The notes below the pieces were generated by a model, which ran no database searches, was not told the DNA's origin, and was given only the letters and a program-made list of their open reading frames with translations. Position numbers and translations under genes: made by a program. From Devosia sp. (GTDB lineage Bacteria > Pseudomonadota > Alphaproteobacteria > Rhizobiales > Devosiaceae), in NCBI RefSeq assembly GCF_028290435.1, contig NZ_JAQGJV010000082.1, forward strand, positions 35,187 to 99,186: 64,000 nt of DNA, given 5' to 3'. Positions 53,439 to 64,000 of this stretch are shown piece by piece (position 1 is the first letter of the stretch; the number at the start of each line of letters is the position of its first letter).

Positions 53439-53936
53439 CTATGCCGGCGGCAACGCCAAATCGTCCGGATTTCGGCCGATCGCTACTGCAATGGCGCGGC
53501 GCGACAATTCATGGTCGTCACGCTCACTGAGTCCCGACGTGGCCACCGCGCCGACAATGCCAATCCCCTTCATCACGATGGGAAACGCGCCACCGGCGAT
53601 TACATAAAGCGCCGGGTCCAGCGCCCAGCTATCCTCGAACAGGCGTGGCTTGTCGCCGCGTTCGAGCACGATGCGATAGGTGCTTTTCATCTGCAGCTGC
53701 ACCGTATTGCTCTTGCGCTCGACCCAGGCACGGTTGCCTGCCGAAGCGCCCGCCGTCACGCCATAAAACATCGTCCGGTCCCACAGCGTCACCCCCACTG
53801 CCACGCCCTTGCCCAGCGCCCTGCCCGCCTCGCGCACATGCGCCCCGATAGCGAAGGCCACGTCCTCGTCGAACTGCGTGAAAACCAGCTGACGCTCCTG
53901 CTCGACGATGATTTCCAGGTCACTTTGCACAGACAC
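53439..53936 (-). CDS. UPF0303 / HbpS-like protein, copy 2
   Basis: The 165-residue paralogue of the next gene: LEIIVEQERQLVFTQFDEDVAFAIG, TMFYGVTAGASAGNRAWVERK, and VIAGGAFPIVMKGIGIVGAVATSGL. The start is GTG 53936. The order and orientation suggest tandem duplication followed by divergence. A role with small ligands or heme is possible from the fold, but unproven. Confidence 0.86.
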   Translation of the reverse strand: MSVQSDLEIIVEQERQLVFTQFDEDVAFAIGAHVREAGRALGKGVAVGVTLWDRTMFYGVTAGASAGNRAWVERKSNTVQLQMKSTYRIVLERGDKPRLFEDSWALDPALYVIAGGAFPIVMKGIGIVGAVATSGLSERDDHELSRRAIAVAIGRNPDDLALPPA

Positions 53937-54145
53937 GAACCCACTCCCCGTTTGATTTTAGCTCATCGTATTATCGATAACCTGGACTCTTGTCGCGGCA
54001 ATAGGACCGATGGCCACTCGACGCCCATCATCAGACCAACATTCTGGGTGGCGGTCCTAATCGCTCGCACTCCAGGAGTTTATCCGGGGTACAGAGTAGT
54101 TACTGCCTACCCTTCAAATAACATCCCAAATGAAGAGTTCACGCG

Positions 54146-54463
54146 ATGACTGCGGTGCAGGCCCCAAAAATATTCTTCCAGTTCGCCGACAGCGTTGTTG
54201 ATCCCGCACCCGATTATGACTCCAGCGATGAGGAGCGGGTGCTCTGGGGCATTAGCGCTTTTGGCGGGCCTGGACGCACAAATTCTCTTGGGGAGCTCAA
54301 GCTGTGCCTTGAGGATATGCTGGCCCGCCTTTCGGATGACGAGTTGAACCAGCTCTGGTCGAAAAGCCACGCGATGATAAAATACCGCGATCCCAGTCTG
54401 GCCCGCGCAATTTTGCAGACCGCAGTTTCCACCATTGCTACAGAGCTGAAGGACTCAAAATGA
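54146..54463 (+). CDS. uncharacterised small acidic protein
   Basis: A 105-residue protein without signal peptide or membrane segment: MTAVQAPKIFFQFADSVVD, an acidic DYDSSDEERVLWGI, and a C-terminal helical stretch (LGELKLCLEDMLARLSDDELN). No family recognised. The 209 bp upstream (53937-54145) have lower GC than the surroundings and no gene, which could point to acquired sequence. It converges on ilvC. Confidence 0.6.
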   Translation: MTAVQAPKIFFQFADSVVDPAPDYDSSDEERVLWGISAFGGPGRTNSLGELKLCLEDMLARLSDDELNQLWSKSHAMIKYRDPSLARAILQTAVSTIATELKDSK

Positions 54464-54498
54464 GGCCGGGTCCGCAGGCTGCTGATCTGGCCTAAGAC

Positions 54499-54524
54499 AC
54501 AAAACGGGGGCCAAAGCCCCCGTT
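54499..54524 (-). terminator. terminator of ilvC
   Basis: AACGGGGGC pairs with GCCCCCGTT around a four-base loop. On the minus strand TTTTGTG follows, 18 bp past the ilvC stop. Confidence 0.85.
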
Positions 54525-54542
54525 CCAAATCCCGGAAGACCC

Positions 54543-56218
<1,676 letters not shown>

Positions 56219-56268
56219 CGGCACGCGCAACACTGTCCTGATCCCACCTTCATTCTGGAACCCAGGCG

Positions 56269-56280
56269 TACCGTACGGTA
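56269..56280. promoter_or_regulatory. palindromic operator upstream of tetR-type gene
   Basis: TACCGTACGGTA is a perfect 12-bp palindrome, extended by GTACGG on one side, 51-62 bp before the regulator's ATG. TetR regulators commonly bind such sites for autoregulation. Confidence 0.6.
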
Positions 56281-56330
56281 CGGTTCTGCGCAAGGGGAAA
56301 GATTAGCCGCCCCCCGGGAGAATGTAGACC

Positions 56331-57251
56331 CTAACCAGCAACGATGCCTTCGCGCCGCAACCCGATCCAGCGGTTGAATCGCGCCAACCCAAGGCCAAAA
56401 CCGATCAGCAGCAGGCCGGCACCAAGAATACCAAATGGGTTGGGCCCGAGAAGCTCGAACCAGCGAAAAAAGAAGTGCACGGCCGCGAACACCGCGACAG
56501 TATTCACCAGCCAGCGCCTGTTGACCATGATCGCCCAGACGCCAACAGCGAGCAGCGCGATTGCCCAGCCGATGCTGAACACCTGTGCGGGCCAGCCCAG
56601 AAGCGCATCGCCGAACAGCGAGCCGATGGCGAAAACAGCGTTGATCATCAGGATGGCGGTGCGCATGGCGATGATCGCCAACCGCTCCTGCACCGGCTTC
56701 AGCCGCAGCGACACCAGATACAGCGCCAGCGTCAGCAGCGAAAGCGCGCCGATCGTCAGCGCCGGACGGTCGAAACCCAGGAACCAACCCGCCTGCCAAT
56801 AGGACGAACCACTGCCCAGCGCCACCGCCAGCATCAGGACCGAGAGCGCGGCCAGCAGCCCGGATGATGCCACCACCGCCGCGACGGCCAGCAGCGCGGT
56901 CATCGCGAGGTTGATCCAGATCGACCCATCCGAAAGCAGGAACACGCCGCCCAGGATGCCTAGCGCGCCGATCACTGTGACGATCTGCGCGAACACCGCC
57001 CAATGCATGGAGCGCGTGAGCGTCAGCGCTAGTCCCAGTCCGGCCAGCAGCGCGCCGATCACGATCGCCGTCTGCGGCGTCGGCAGGAAAATCCCTACAC
57101 CCAGCGCCACCGCAACCGCGCCGAAGGCAAGGAAAATATTGGTGCCAAGGGCCCCGGTATCGGCGGCAGCCATGGTCTTGAGCCGTGCGGCCTCGGCATT
57201 GGAAAGTTTGCCGGCGGCGACCAGCGCATCCAGATCGAGCGTGACTTTCAC
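56331..57251 (-). CDS. polytopic membrane protein (DUF2157-like)
   Basis: The roughly 306-residue protein begins with a short soluble region (VTLDLDALVAAGKLSNAEAARLK), then about ten hydrophobic helices in pairs, for example FLAFGAVAVALGVGIFLP and VIVIGALLAGLGLAL-like stretches. A small N-terminal helix before a run of membrane helices recalls DUF2157 proteins. I start at GTG 57251 (GAGGG upstream), although the frame is open to 57368. Function unknown. Confidence 0.65.
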   Translation of the reverse strand: MKVTLDLDALVAAGKLSNAEAARLKTMAAADTGALGTNIFLAFGAVAVALGVGIFLPTPQTAIVIGALLAGLGLALTLTRSMHWAVFAQIVTVIGALGILGGVFLLSDGSIWINLAMTALLAVAAVVASSGLLAALSVLMLAVALGSGSSYWQAGWFLGFDRPALTIGALSLLTLALYLVSLRLKPVQERLAIIAMRTAILMINAVFAIGSLFGDALLGWPAQVFSIGWAIALLAVGVWAIMVNRRWLVNTVAVFAAVHFFFRWFELLGPNPFGILGAGLLLIGFGLGLARFNRWIGLRREGIVAG

Positions 57252-57446
57252 GGTGGCGTATCCCTCAGCAAGCAGATGGCCCCCGCCACTTCGCGCATTG
57301 ATACCGCGCCGCACGCTTGTCGCCAAGCCCGCTGCCTGTTCCATGCAGAGGGTGGAGAGCAGGTTCACTCCATCGGCACTTGCCGATGGATGTCATCCGG
57401 TGCATGGTCCAAAAATCTTCCGCCGCGACAACCACGAGCTTCCAAA

Positions 57447-58574
57447 ATGTCCCAACTGTTCTCCCCCGCCACTCTGCGTGGTCTCACTCTGCGCAATCGC
57501 ACCGTCGTTGCGCCGATGTGCCAATATTCGGCCAAGGATGGCTTCGCCAATGACTGGCATCTGGTGCATCTGGGGCGTTTCGCCATTGGCGGGTTCGGGC
57601 TGGTTATCCTGGAAGCCACCGGCGTCACCGCCGAGGGCCGCATTTCCTATGGAGATCTCGGCCTGTGGAAGGACGAACAGATCGCCCCACTGGCCCGCAT
57701 TGTCGATTTCCTGCACGACCAGGGCGCCGCTGCCGGTATCCAGCTTGCCCATGCGGGCCGCAAGGCATCGACCCCGGTCACCTGGAATGGCAATTTGCTG
57801 GCCACCGACGAGGGGCGCGCCTCCGTCGCCTATACCGAATGGACGCCCGTAGCGCCGACCGCCGAGCCTCATAGCGACGAGCCGGGCTTCTCACTCCCAG
57901 CTGAGCTGGACCTGGCCGGCATCCGTGGCATCATCGATGCCTTCGTCGCTGCCGCGATCCGCTCCGAACAGGCCGGCTTCGACACGGTGGAAATCCACGC
58001 CGCGCACGGCTATCTGCTCAACCAGTTCCTCTCGCCCCTGGCCAATAAGCGCACCGACCAATATGGCGGCAGCCGCGAAAATCGCATGCGCCTTCCCCTC
58101 GAAGTGGTGGAGGCCGTGCGCGCCGTCTGGCCCGCCGACAAGCCGCTGCTGGTGCGCATCTCGGTCAGCGACAACCATCCCGATGGCTGGCAGGTCGAGG
58201 ACAGCGTGGTGCTGGCCAGGGAACTTAAGGCTCGCGGCGTCGACGCCATCGATTGCTCGAGCGGCGGCTTCCACGGCGGCCAGATCAAATCCGTCGCCAG
58301 CTACCAGGTGCCGTTCGCCGAGGCCGTGCGCAAGGGCGCCGATATTCCCACCATGGCGGTTGGCTTGATTTCGGAGGCCGCCGAGGCCGAGGCCATCATC
58401 GCCAGCGGCGAGGCCGACTTTGTCGCCCTGGCCCGCGGTGCCCTGGACGATCCCAATTGGGCCGTCCATGCCAAGCTGGAACTGGGCTCGGCCGAATATG
58501 ATCTGTGGCCCAACCCGACCAAGCGTGTGGAAAGCCTCGACCGCTCGCTGCAGCGGCGCGCCTTCGCACAATAG
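57447..58574 (+). CDS. old-yellow-enzyme family NADH:flavin oxidoreductase (YqjM-like)
   Basis: This 375-residue FMN-dependent TIM-barrel reductase has the N-terminal SPATLRGLTLRNRTVVAPMCQYSA (the Cys typical of YqjM-type enzymes), IQLAHAGRKAS (near 105), the active-site VEIHAAHGYLLNQFLSPL with the His pair, and GSRENRMRLPLEVV. It reduces activated C=C bonds with NAD(P)H; the natural substrate is unknown. I start at ATG 57447. Confidence 0.93.
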   Translation: MSQLFSPATLRGLTLRNRTVVAPMCQYSAKDGFANDWHLVHLGRFAIGGFGLVILEATGVTAEGRISYGDLGLWKDEQIAPLARIVDFLHDQGAAAGIQLAHAGRKASTPVTWNGNLLATDEGRASVAYTEWTPVAPTAEPHSDEPGFSLPAELDLAGIRGIIDAFVAAAIRSEQAGFDTVEIHAAHGYLLNQFLSPLANKRTDQYGGSRENRMRLPLEVVEAVRAVWPADKPLLVRISVSDNHPDGWQVEDSVVLARELKARGVDAIDCSSGGFHGGQIKSVASYQVPFAEAVRKGADIPTMAVGLISEAAEAEAIIASGEADFVALARGALDDPNWAVHAKLELGSAEYDLWPNPTKRVESLDRSLQRRAFAQ

Positions 58575-58682
58575 CATCGTCAAACGACCCTTCCCGCAAC
58601 GCAAAATCGCCGCTTTCGCGACGCCACTCTTGTAGCGTCGCGAACTGATCACCAGATCAGGATGGGCACAGGGAGATTTCGT

Positions 58683-59120
58683 ATGGGCATGGATACCAAG
58701 GCAGCCATCATCGCATTGCTGACCGTCTGGGGCGTAGGCGCTACGGCGACCGCCCCGGCACTGGGCCAGGATACCGAGGACGCGACCGACGATGCCGGCG
58801 ACGATGCCGATAACCCCCTGCTCAACAAGGTCTGGGTGCGCTCTGATGCCGATCCCAGCCTGCCCGGCCCGATGCAGATTTTCCTCGAAGACGGAACCCT
58901 GGTGACCGATAGCTGCTGGGAAACCTACCGCCTCTCCAAATGGCAGCAGGTCTCCGAAACCGCCATCAGTTGGGACGAGGACGGCATGACCATCAACGCC
59001 GATATTGCGTCTGTTAGCCCCACCGAACTCGTGCTGAACCTCAAGCTGGGCAAGGACATCCAGGAACAGCACTTCGTCGCGGCCACCGTGCCCTATCTGT
59101 GCCCCGATATGGTAAAGTAA
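58683..59120 (+). CDS. secreted uncharacterised protein
   Basis: A 145-residue protein from ATG 58683 with AGGGAG upstream. The signal peptide is MGMDTKAAIIALLTVWGVGATATAPALG, followed by an acidic segment (DTEDATDDAGDDADN) and a small β-rich domain. Two Cys (DSCWETYRL and PYLCPDMV) may form a disulfide. It resembles small periplasmic META/lipocalin-like proteins only in outline. Function unknown. Confidence 0.7.
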   Translation: MGMDTKAAIIALLTVWGVGATATAPALGQDTEDATDDAGDDADNPLLNKVWVRSDADPSLPGPMQIFLEDGTLVTDSCWETYRLSKWQQVSETAISWDEDGMTINADIASVSPTELVLNLKLGKDIQEQHFVAATVPYLCPDMVK

Positions 59121-59206
59121 GCTCCAACCCACCAACCGACTTAGCTAGTCGAGATAACCCCTGCGTCATTGGGGGCAGGCCAGCATCAGCGGAATGGCGA
59201 TTGGTG

Positions 59207-60436
59207 CTAAAACTTCGGCGGCTGTTCCAGCCCAAGCTTCCTGATCGGCGACAGCAGCGACCCCGAAACCATGGCCGCCAGAAACTGTGGTGCCGGCGGA
59301 ATTCGCGCCAGTGCCGATACGAACACATCGCGAATAGCTGGCAGCACGCGGCTATCGGATTGATAGAACGGCGTGAACATGCCGCTCAGCGCCTGATAGA
59401 GCCGCACATGATTCCGCCGCAGCCCCGCATAATGGCCCAGCGCCCCCGTCAGGTCGTCGCCATTATCACGCAGGCCCAGATAGAGCGCCCGCGCATCGAG
59501 CAGTGCCATATTGGCGCCCTGCCCCAGTTGCGGGCTGGTCGAATGCGCGCTGTCGCCGACAAACGCCAGCCCATCGCCCGTCGGATCGGCCATGGTGTGG
59601 TGCACGTAGCGCGCCAGGGTCATAGTCTCAAAATTCGCAATAGCGTCGAGATAGGGCTGGGTCTCTGGCCAGTTCTCCAATACCACCCGCTTCCAGGCGT
59701 CGAGGCCATCGCGCTTTAGCGTCTCGTAGTCCGACGCCTTCAGGCTCCAGAACAGTGCCGCCAGCGGCGCGCCATCGCTTGATTGCCCGATTGGCAACAC
59801 CCCCGCCATCACGCTCGCTGCGCGATAACGCTGCAACAGCGCGGCGGCGTCAAACCCCACACCGTGCCAGGGCAGCGTCGCCCAGATCGCGCCAAAGGCC
59901 AGTGGACGCGCCTTGCCCGGCGCCCGGGAGTGGCTCTTGAGCGGCGAGCCCGCACCAAGGCAATCGACCACCAGATCGAAGCCCTCCGACTGCCGGTCGC
60001 CAGCAAACACCAGCGCGCGCTTTCCCCCCGCCGCGTCTCGGAGTGTCACGACCTCGCTGCTGGTATGGATCGGAATGCCCGCGGCCCGCACGGCCTCATG
60101 CAACACATCGAACAGCGCTGCCCGGTGAATGCCCAGACCCCGACCCAGTTTCGGCAATGCCTTGTAGCCGACATCGAGCACCATGCGGCCGCTGCGTGCA
60201 TCGGTGCCGCACAGCCGATCGATCGGCGATCCTAGCGCCACAATGGCCGGCAGCAGCCCCAGATCGTGCAGCACCGCCTGCCCTGTCGGCTGCAGGATCA
60301 GCCCCGAGCCGATCGGCTTGGGCGCATCGAAGCGTTCGAAAACAATCGGATCATGTCCGAGTCGCTGCAGATAGAGCGCTGTTGCCAGACCCGCCGGTCC
60401 AGCGCCGCACACAGCGATGTCGAGCACTTTCGGCAT
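59207..60436 (-). CDS. FAD-dependent monooxygenase (PHBH/UbiH fold)
   Basis: The 409-residue flavoprotein has the FAD site DIAVCGAGPAGLATALYLQRLG, DLVVDCLGAGSPLK (the DG-like motif), and AFVGDSAHSTSPQLGQGANMALLDARAL, the GD motif of aromatic hydroxylases. It likely hydroxylates an aromatic or related compound using NAD(P)H and O2. The gene is 15 bp after kup on the same strand. Substrate unknown. Confidence 0.9.
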   Translation of the reverse strand: MPKVLDIAVCGAGPAGLATALYLQRLGHDPIVFERFDAPKPIGSGLILQPTGQAVLHDLGLLPAIVALGSPIDRLCGTDARSGRMVLDVGYKALPKLGRGLGIHRAALFDVLHEAVRAAGIPIHTSSEVVTLRDAAGGKRALVFAGDRQSEGFDLVVDCLGAGSPLKSHSRAPGKARPLAFGAIWATLPWHGVGFDAAALLQRYRAASVMAGVLPIGQSSDGAPLAALFWSLKASDYETLKRDGLDAWKRVVLENWPETQPYLDAIANFETMTLARYVHHTMADPTGDGLAFVGDSAHSTSPQLGQGANMALLDARALYLGLRDNGDDLTGALGHYAGLRRNHVRLYQALSGMFTPFYQSDSRVLPAIRDVFVSALARIPPAPQFLAAMVSGSLLSPIRKLGLEQPPKF

Positions 60437-60451
60437 CGCGCCCCTGTCAGC

Positions 60452-62374
60452 CTAAAGCACGACCTGCGTGCCGATCTCCACCACGCGCCCCGTCGGGATG
60501 TGGAAATATTCCGTCGCGTCACTGGCGTTACGGGCCAGCCGCGTGAACAGCCGATCCTGCCAGAACCGCAGCAGGCCCTGCTTGTTGCCGGCCTTGAGCG
60601 AGCGCCGTGACAGGAAGAACGACGTGCTCATGATGTCGAACTTCCACCCCAGCTTGCGGCCCAGCGCCAGCGCCTTGGGGATATTCGGCGTTTCCATATA
60701 GCCAAAGGTGACGATGACGCGGCTGAACAGCTCGTTATAGGCCTCGATCCGCACCTTCTCGTCATCGTTGACGCGCGGCGAGGCCGAGGTGTTGACCGTC
60801 AGGATGACGTTCTGCTCATGCAGCACCTTGTAGTGCTTGAGACTATGCAGCAGCGCCGTCGGCGCCCCCTCGATATCGCTGGTCAGGAACACCGCCGTGC
60901 CTGGCACGATGGTGGGCTTTTTCTTGGACAGATTATCCACCAGGAACTGCAACGGCACCTCGTCGCGCCGCGTCTTGTCGGCCAGGCGCCGCCGGCCGGA
61001 AATCCAGGTTGCCATGACGAGAGCCACCACGCCCGCCACCAATGCCGGCATCCAGCCGCCCTGGAACAGCTTGGAGGCGTTGGAGGCAAAGAACCCCAGA
61101 TCGATCACTGTAAACAGCGCCCCGAAGGCGATCACCGCCAACGGATGCCACTTCCAGTTGCGCCACATCACCACCAGCAGCAGCAGCAGCGTCACGATCA
61201 TCACGCCGGACACCGCGATGCCATAGGCATTGGACAACGCCTCCGAACTGCGGAACGCCAGCACCAGCACCAGTACCCCCACCATCAGCATGGAATTGAT
61301 CTGCGGCATGTAGACCTGCCCGCTCTGCGTCTCGGAGGTGTGCAGCACCACCATGCGCGGCAGCATGTTAAGCGCGATGGCCTGCTGCGCGAGGCTGAAC
61401 GTGCCCGAAATCACCGCCTGGCTAGCGATGATGGTGGCCAGCGTCGCCAGTGCCACGAACGGCCCCAGCGCCCATTCAGGCTGCATCTCAAAGAACGGGC
61501 TTTTGACGTTTTCGACGCCAACCTGCAGCACATAGGCGCCCTGCCCGAAATAGTTCAGCAGCAGGCAGGGAAACACCAGCCCGAACCAGGCGATGACGAT
61601 CGGCTTGCGCCCGAAATGCCCCAGATCGACATACAGCGCCTCCGCCCCTGTCACCGCCAGGAAAATGGCCCCAACCACCACGAATGCGATGCCGATATGG
61701 GTGATCAAAAACTGCACGCCGAGCAACGGATTAATCGCCTGCAACACGCTGGGTTCGCCAACAATATGCACGAGGCCGGAAACCCCCAGCACGATGAACC
61801 ACAGCGCGGTGATCGGCCCGAACACCGCCGAAACCTTCGCCGTGCCGAACCGCTGCACGAAAAATACGCCCACGATGATCGCCAGCGTGATCGGCACCAC
61901 CCAGCGGGTCAGGTCCGGCGCCACCAGTTCCAGGCCCTCGACAGCAGAGAGCACCGAAATGGCGGGGGTAATAATGGCGTCGCCGAAAAACAGCGCCGCG
62001 CCCAGCACCCCCAATGCCGTAATCCAGGCTGGCGGCTTGGTGAAAGTCTTGCGGGCCAATGCGACCAGCGACAGCGTGCCGCCTTCGCCATTGTTGTCGG
62101 CGCGGGTCACGAAGAACACGTATTTGACCGCAACCGTCAGTGTCAGCGCCCAGACGATCAGCGACAGCAGCCCCAGGATTTCGCTGGTATGTGATGAGGC
62201 GCCGGGGCGAATGCTCATCGCCTGGCGGAACGCATAGATCGGACTGGTACCGATATCGCCGTAAACGACACCCAGAGCGCCCAGAATGAGCATGTTGAGG
62301 TCTTTGCGGGAATGTCCGGATTGGTCGCTCGCATCGACACCGGCAGTCATGCCGGGCGTGTTCGTCTGCGTCAT
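60452..62374 (-). CDS. kup: Kup low-affinity K+ uptake transporter
   Basis: The 640-residue protein has 12 membrane segments and the Kup N-terminal signature LGALGVVYGDIGTSPIYAFRQ, followed by NNGEGGTLSLVALA, both diagnostic. The C-terminal cytosolic domain (about 470-640) contains GTAVFLTSDIEGAPTALLHSLKH. Kup imports K+ with H+. It starts at ATG 62374. Confidence 0.96.
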   Translation of the reverse strand: MTQTNTPGMTAGVDASDQSGHSRKDLNMLILGALGVVYGDIGTSPIYAFRQAMSIRPGASSHTSEILGLLSLIVWALTLTVAVKYVFFVTRADNNGEGGTLSLVALARKTFTKPPAWITALGVLGAALFFGDAIITPAISVLSAVEGLELVAPDLTRWVVPITLAIIVGVFFVQRFGTAKVSAVFGPITALWFIVLGVSGLVHIVGEPSVLQAINPLLGVQFLITHIGIAFVVVGAIFLAVTGAEALYVDLGHFGRKPIVIAWFGLVFPCLLLNYFGQGAYVLQVGVENVKSPFFEMQPEWALGPFVALATLATIIASQAVISGTFSLAQQAIALNMLPRMVVLHTSETQSGQVYMPQINSMLMVGVLVLVLAFRSSEALSNAYGIAVSGVMIVTLLLLLVVMWRNWKWHPLAVIAFGALFTVIDLGFFASNASKLFQGGWMPALVAGVVALVMATWISGRRRLADKTRRDEVPLQFLVDNLSKKKPTIVPGTAVFLTSDIEGAPTALLHSLKHYKVLHEQNVILTVNTSASPRVNDDEKVRIEAYNELFSRVIVTFGYMETPNIPKALALGRKLGWKFDIMSTSFFLSRRSLKAGNKQGLLRFWQDRLFTRLARNASDATEYFHIPTGRVVEIGTQVVL

Positions 62375-62471
62375 GAACCGTGCGCTCTCTTGGTCAAAGG
62401 CGGCGCCTCTCTACACCCGGCCCCGGACACACACAACACTTTCCCGCCGCGATGGTTCAAGCCACAACAGC

Positions 62472-62497
62472 AAAGACCGCCCCTTTCGGAGCGGCCC
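62472..62497 (-). terminator. possible terminator of the FMN reductase gene
   Basis: A CCGCCCC/GGAGCGG-type stem with one mismatch is followed on the minus strand by TCTTTGCTGTTG. The U-tract is weak. Confidence 0.4.
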
Positions 62498-62535
62498 TTG
62501 CCGGTAAACGACGACTTTGGAGGTCTTCGTAAAGC

Positions 62536-63150
62536 TTATTCAGCCGCCTGGGCGACCGCAGCGTCATTGGCGCGGGCGGCCTTGGTGGCATTGCCCCACC
62601 AGATCACCTGGTCCAGCATGTCCTTGGCCGAATTGCCGATCGAACCCTCAAGGTCGGCAATCGCCTTGGTGCCGCCGAAGCCGGGATGCACGGCGGCGAA
62701 ATCAGCGCCGCCGATGTGGACGGCCGAACGAACAGGGACCATCTGCAGCTCAACAGCGATGGTGCGGGCATGCTCGACAGCGCGCGCGCCACCAACGGTG
62801 CCGTAGCCCACGAAGCCGATGACCTTCTTGGTCCATTCCTTGTAGGCCTGGTCGAAAGCATTCTTCAGCGCGCCGGTGATCGAGCGGTTATACTCGGCGG
62901 TAACGACGATATAGCCGTCGAATTCGCCAATCTTGTTCTGCCACTTGACGGCGTTCTGGTTGGCCGAAGGCATCCAGGCATTGGAGGCCATTTCGTCAAA
63001 GAACGGCAGGTCGAAGTCGCGGATGTCGACGATCTCGGCTTCGATCTCGGGACGCTCGTTGGCCTTGTCGAGGATCCACTTGGCCGGCAGTTCGCCGAAC
63101 CGGGTCGGGCGGGTCGAGGAGATAATCACGGCAATCTTGAGTTTGGACAT
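62536..63150 (-). CDS. NADPH-dependent FMN reductase
   Basis: This 204-residue flavodoxin-like protein has the phosphate loop IISSTRPTRFGELPAKWI, the motif VTAEYNRSITGALKNAFDQAY (P-E-Y-N-x-S variant), and GFVGYGTVGGARAVEH. ATG 63150 has AAGGAGG 7 bases upstream. Physiological acceptor unknown. A hairpin-prone GTGCCT…AGGCAC sequence lies just upstream (about 63192-63223). Confidence 0.9.
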   Translation of the reverse strand: MSKLKIAVIISSTRPTRFGELPAKWILDKANERPEIEAEIVDIRDFDLPFFDEMASNAWMPSANQNAVKWQNKIGEFDGYIVVTAEYNRSITGALKNAFDQAYKEWTKKVIGFVGYGTVGGARAVEHARTIAVELQMVPVRSAVHIGGADFAAVHPGFGGTKAIADLEGSIGNSAKDMLDQVIWWGNATKAARANDAAVAQAAE

Positions 63151-63471
63151 TTGAGCCCTCCTTGGTAACAAATCGTAACTGAGGCGATATATGTGCCTTT
63201 GTCAGATCCTCACAAGGAGGCACGAAGTTGTGGCGCAGGCACATCGAACTGCCATAGGCACCTAAAGGTAAGTATTGGTGCCACTTGCGATTTTTCCGTC
63301 GAACCCCGTTCTAGGGCCTGCCTTCAGCACCATAAAGCTCGGGCACGGAACGAACCGTTCGCAAATATCGATCAGTGGTAACTCTTTGTCGCCCTCCCCG
63401 AATTGGGGGTGCACGGCGATCGCGACCACCCTATGAGTCATGGGCCGGGGGGCCGGCTTTGGGGAACAATC

Positions 63472-63807
63472 ATGTGGACACGACAATTGACCGCTCTTGC
63501 GGTCGCCGGCGCGTTGGTGGCGCTGAGCATTTCATCGGCTTCGGCGCTGGACCGGCGCGTACAGATCAACAACAATACCGGCTACGATATCGTGCAGTTC
63601 TATGCCTCCAATAAAGGCACCAATGACTGGCAAGAGGACATTCTGGGCCGCGGCATCCTCCCCTCCGGCGAGAGCGTCATCATCAATATCGATGACGGCA
63701 GCGGCTACTGCAAATTCGATTTCCTGGCTGTGTTCGAGGACGACGACCAGGTCGTCTCGCGCAACAACAATGTGTGCGAACTGAACCAGTTCAACTTCAA
63801 CCCATAA
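63472..63807 (+). CDS. small secreted protein
   Basis: A 111-residue product from ATG 63472 with signal peptide MWTRQLTALAVAGALVALS then ISSASA. The mature part has INNNTGYDIVQFYASNKGTNDW, NIDDGSGYCKFDFLAVFED and VCELNQF, with two cysteines likely paired. This pattern recurs in small secreted proteins of many proteobacteria, often without useful names. The role is unknown. The 230 bp before it hold no other gene that I can support. Confidence 0.75.
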   Translation: MWTRQLTALAVAGALVALSISSASALDRRVQINNNTGYDIVQFYASNKGTNDWQEDILGRGILPSGESVIINIDDGSGYCKFDFLAVFEDDDQVVSRNNNVCELNQFNFNP

Positions 63808-63822
63808 CCGGCCATGCATGAC

Positions 63823-63857
63823 AAAGGGGCGCAGCTTGCGGCTGCGCCCCCTTTTGT
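63823..63857 (+). terminator. bidirectional terminator
   Basis: AAAGGGGCGCAGC pairs with GCTGCGCCCCCTTTT around a short loop, with T-runs in both directions, between the convergent secreted-protein gene and the next gene. Confidence 0.9.
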
Positions 63858-63873
63858 TGTGTCCTATCGGAAG

Positions 63874-64000
63874 CTATTCCGCGGCGACCGGCTGCCCGAC
63901 CGTGCTCTTGATCGTCAGCCGCGTCAGCGCGAAGGCGATGATGGCGCAGATGGCGATGCCGATAACCATCGGCTTGGCGGTGCCATCGAAGAAGGCGCCG
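63874..64000 (-). CDS. MFS transporter, C-terminal end (partial)
   Basis: The last 41 residues of a membrane protein that continues past the window: GAFFDGTAKPMVIGIAICA, then an IIAFALTRLTI helix, then a short tail VGQPVAAE and a stop. The FFDGT-x-x-P-M motif followed by a final helix is typical of Bcr/CflA-type drug efflux MFS proteins. The rest is not visible. Confidence 0.6.
   Translation of the reverse strand, partial: GAFFDGTAKPMVIGIAICAIIAFALTRLTIKSTVGQPVAAE

Overview
The window looks like a chromosomal stretch of a high-GC alphaproteobacterium of the order Hyphomicrobiales, most like Devosia or a close relative. This is an inference from gene content: FlbT/FlaF flagellin regulators, a rhizobial-type cysG–DUF2849–cysI–cysH order, a very long growth-pole-ring-like coiled-coil protein, and alphaproteobacterial 2Fe-2S ferredoxins. 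No phage, transposase or CRISPR array was seen.

Layout. 1–6.6 kb is flagellar: the last codons of a flagellin, flbT and flaF on the plus strand, facing flgE-flgK-flgL on the minus strand. 6.6–12.1 kb holds a P-loop ATPase with metA, an SRPBCC protein, an unknown protein, and a ycjX-ycjF pair. 12.1–13.7 kb is a tandem duplication of a small secreted-protein gene with its flanks. 13.7–14.8 kb has an HxlR regulator divergent from a flavin reductase. 15.0–21.1 kb is assimilatory sulfur metabolism: cysG, DUF2849, cysI and a cysH–DUF934 fusion overlap like one operon, followed by ferredoxin-NADP reductase and ferredoxin genes that could supply electrons. 21.4–25.4 kb has a second ferredoxin, a methyltransferase, prfC, a VOC protein and an HPt protein. 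25.7–31.3 kb is one 1839-codon gene, probably a growth pole ring (GPR/RgsE) homologue.

31.6–45.8 kb contains an LtrA-family membrane protein, two related MFS transporters, a glycosyltransferase overlapping an LpxH-like phosphoesterase, a secreted NagZ-like enzyme, acs, a GNAT protein, a flippase with a FemAB-like partner, a TerC protein, and a secreted PDZ protein with an Asp/Ser-rich tail. tRNA-Lys(CTT) follows. 46–48 kb has two adjacent MscS channel genes, the second frameshifted. 48.3–55.6 kb has a HisC-like aminotransferase, leuA (preceded by a Leu-codon-rich small ORF and a hairpin), a PhzF protein, two UPF0303 paralogues and ilvC. 55.6–64 kb has a TetR regulator with a palindromic site, a membrane protein, an old-yellow-enzyme oxidoreductase, an FAD monooxygenase, kup, an NADPH-dependent FMN reductase, small secreted proteins and the tail of a probable MFS transporter.

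Most noteworthy: the leuA leader candidate, alanine at the MetA acyl-CoA selectivity position, an orphan plus-strand terminator suggesting a small RNA at about 38.6 kb, the hendecad architecture and near-CtrA upstream site of the GPR-like gene, the tandem secreted-protein duplication, and the frameshifted mscS. Most gene starts were moved from the longest open frame to an internal codon with a better ribosome binding site. Names rest on motif recognition without database searches.
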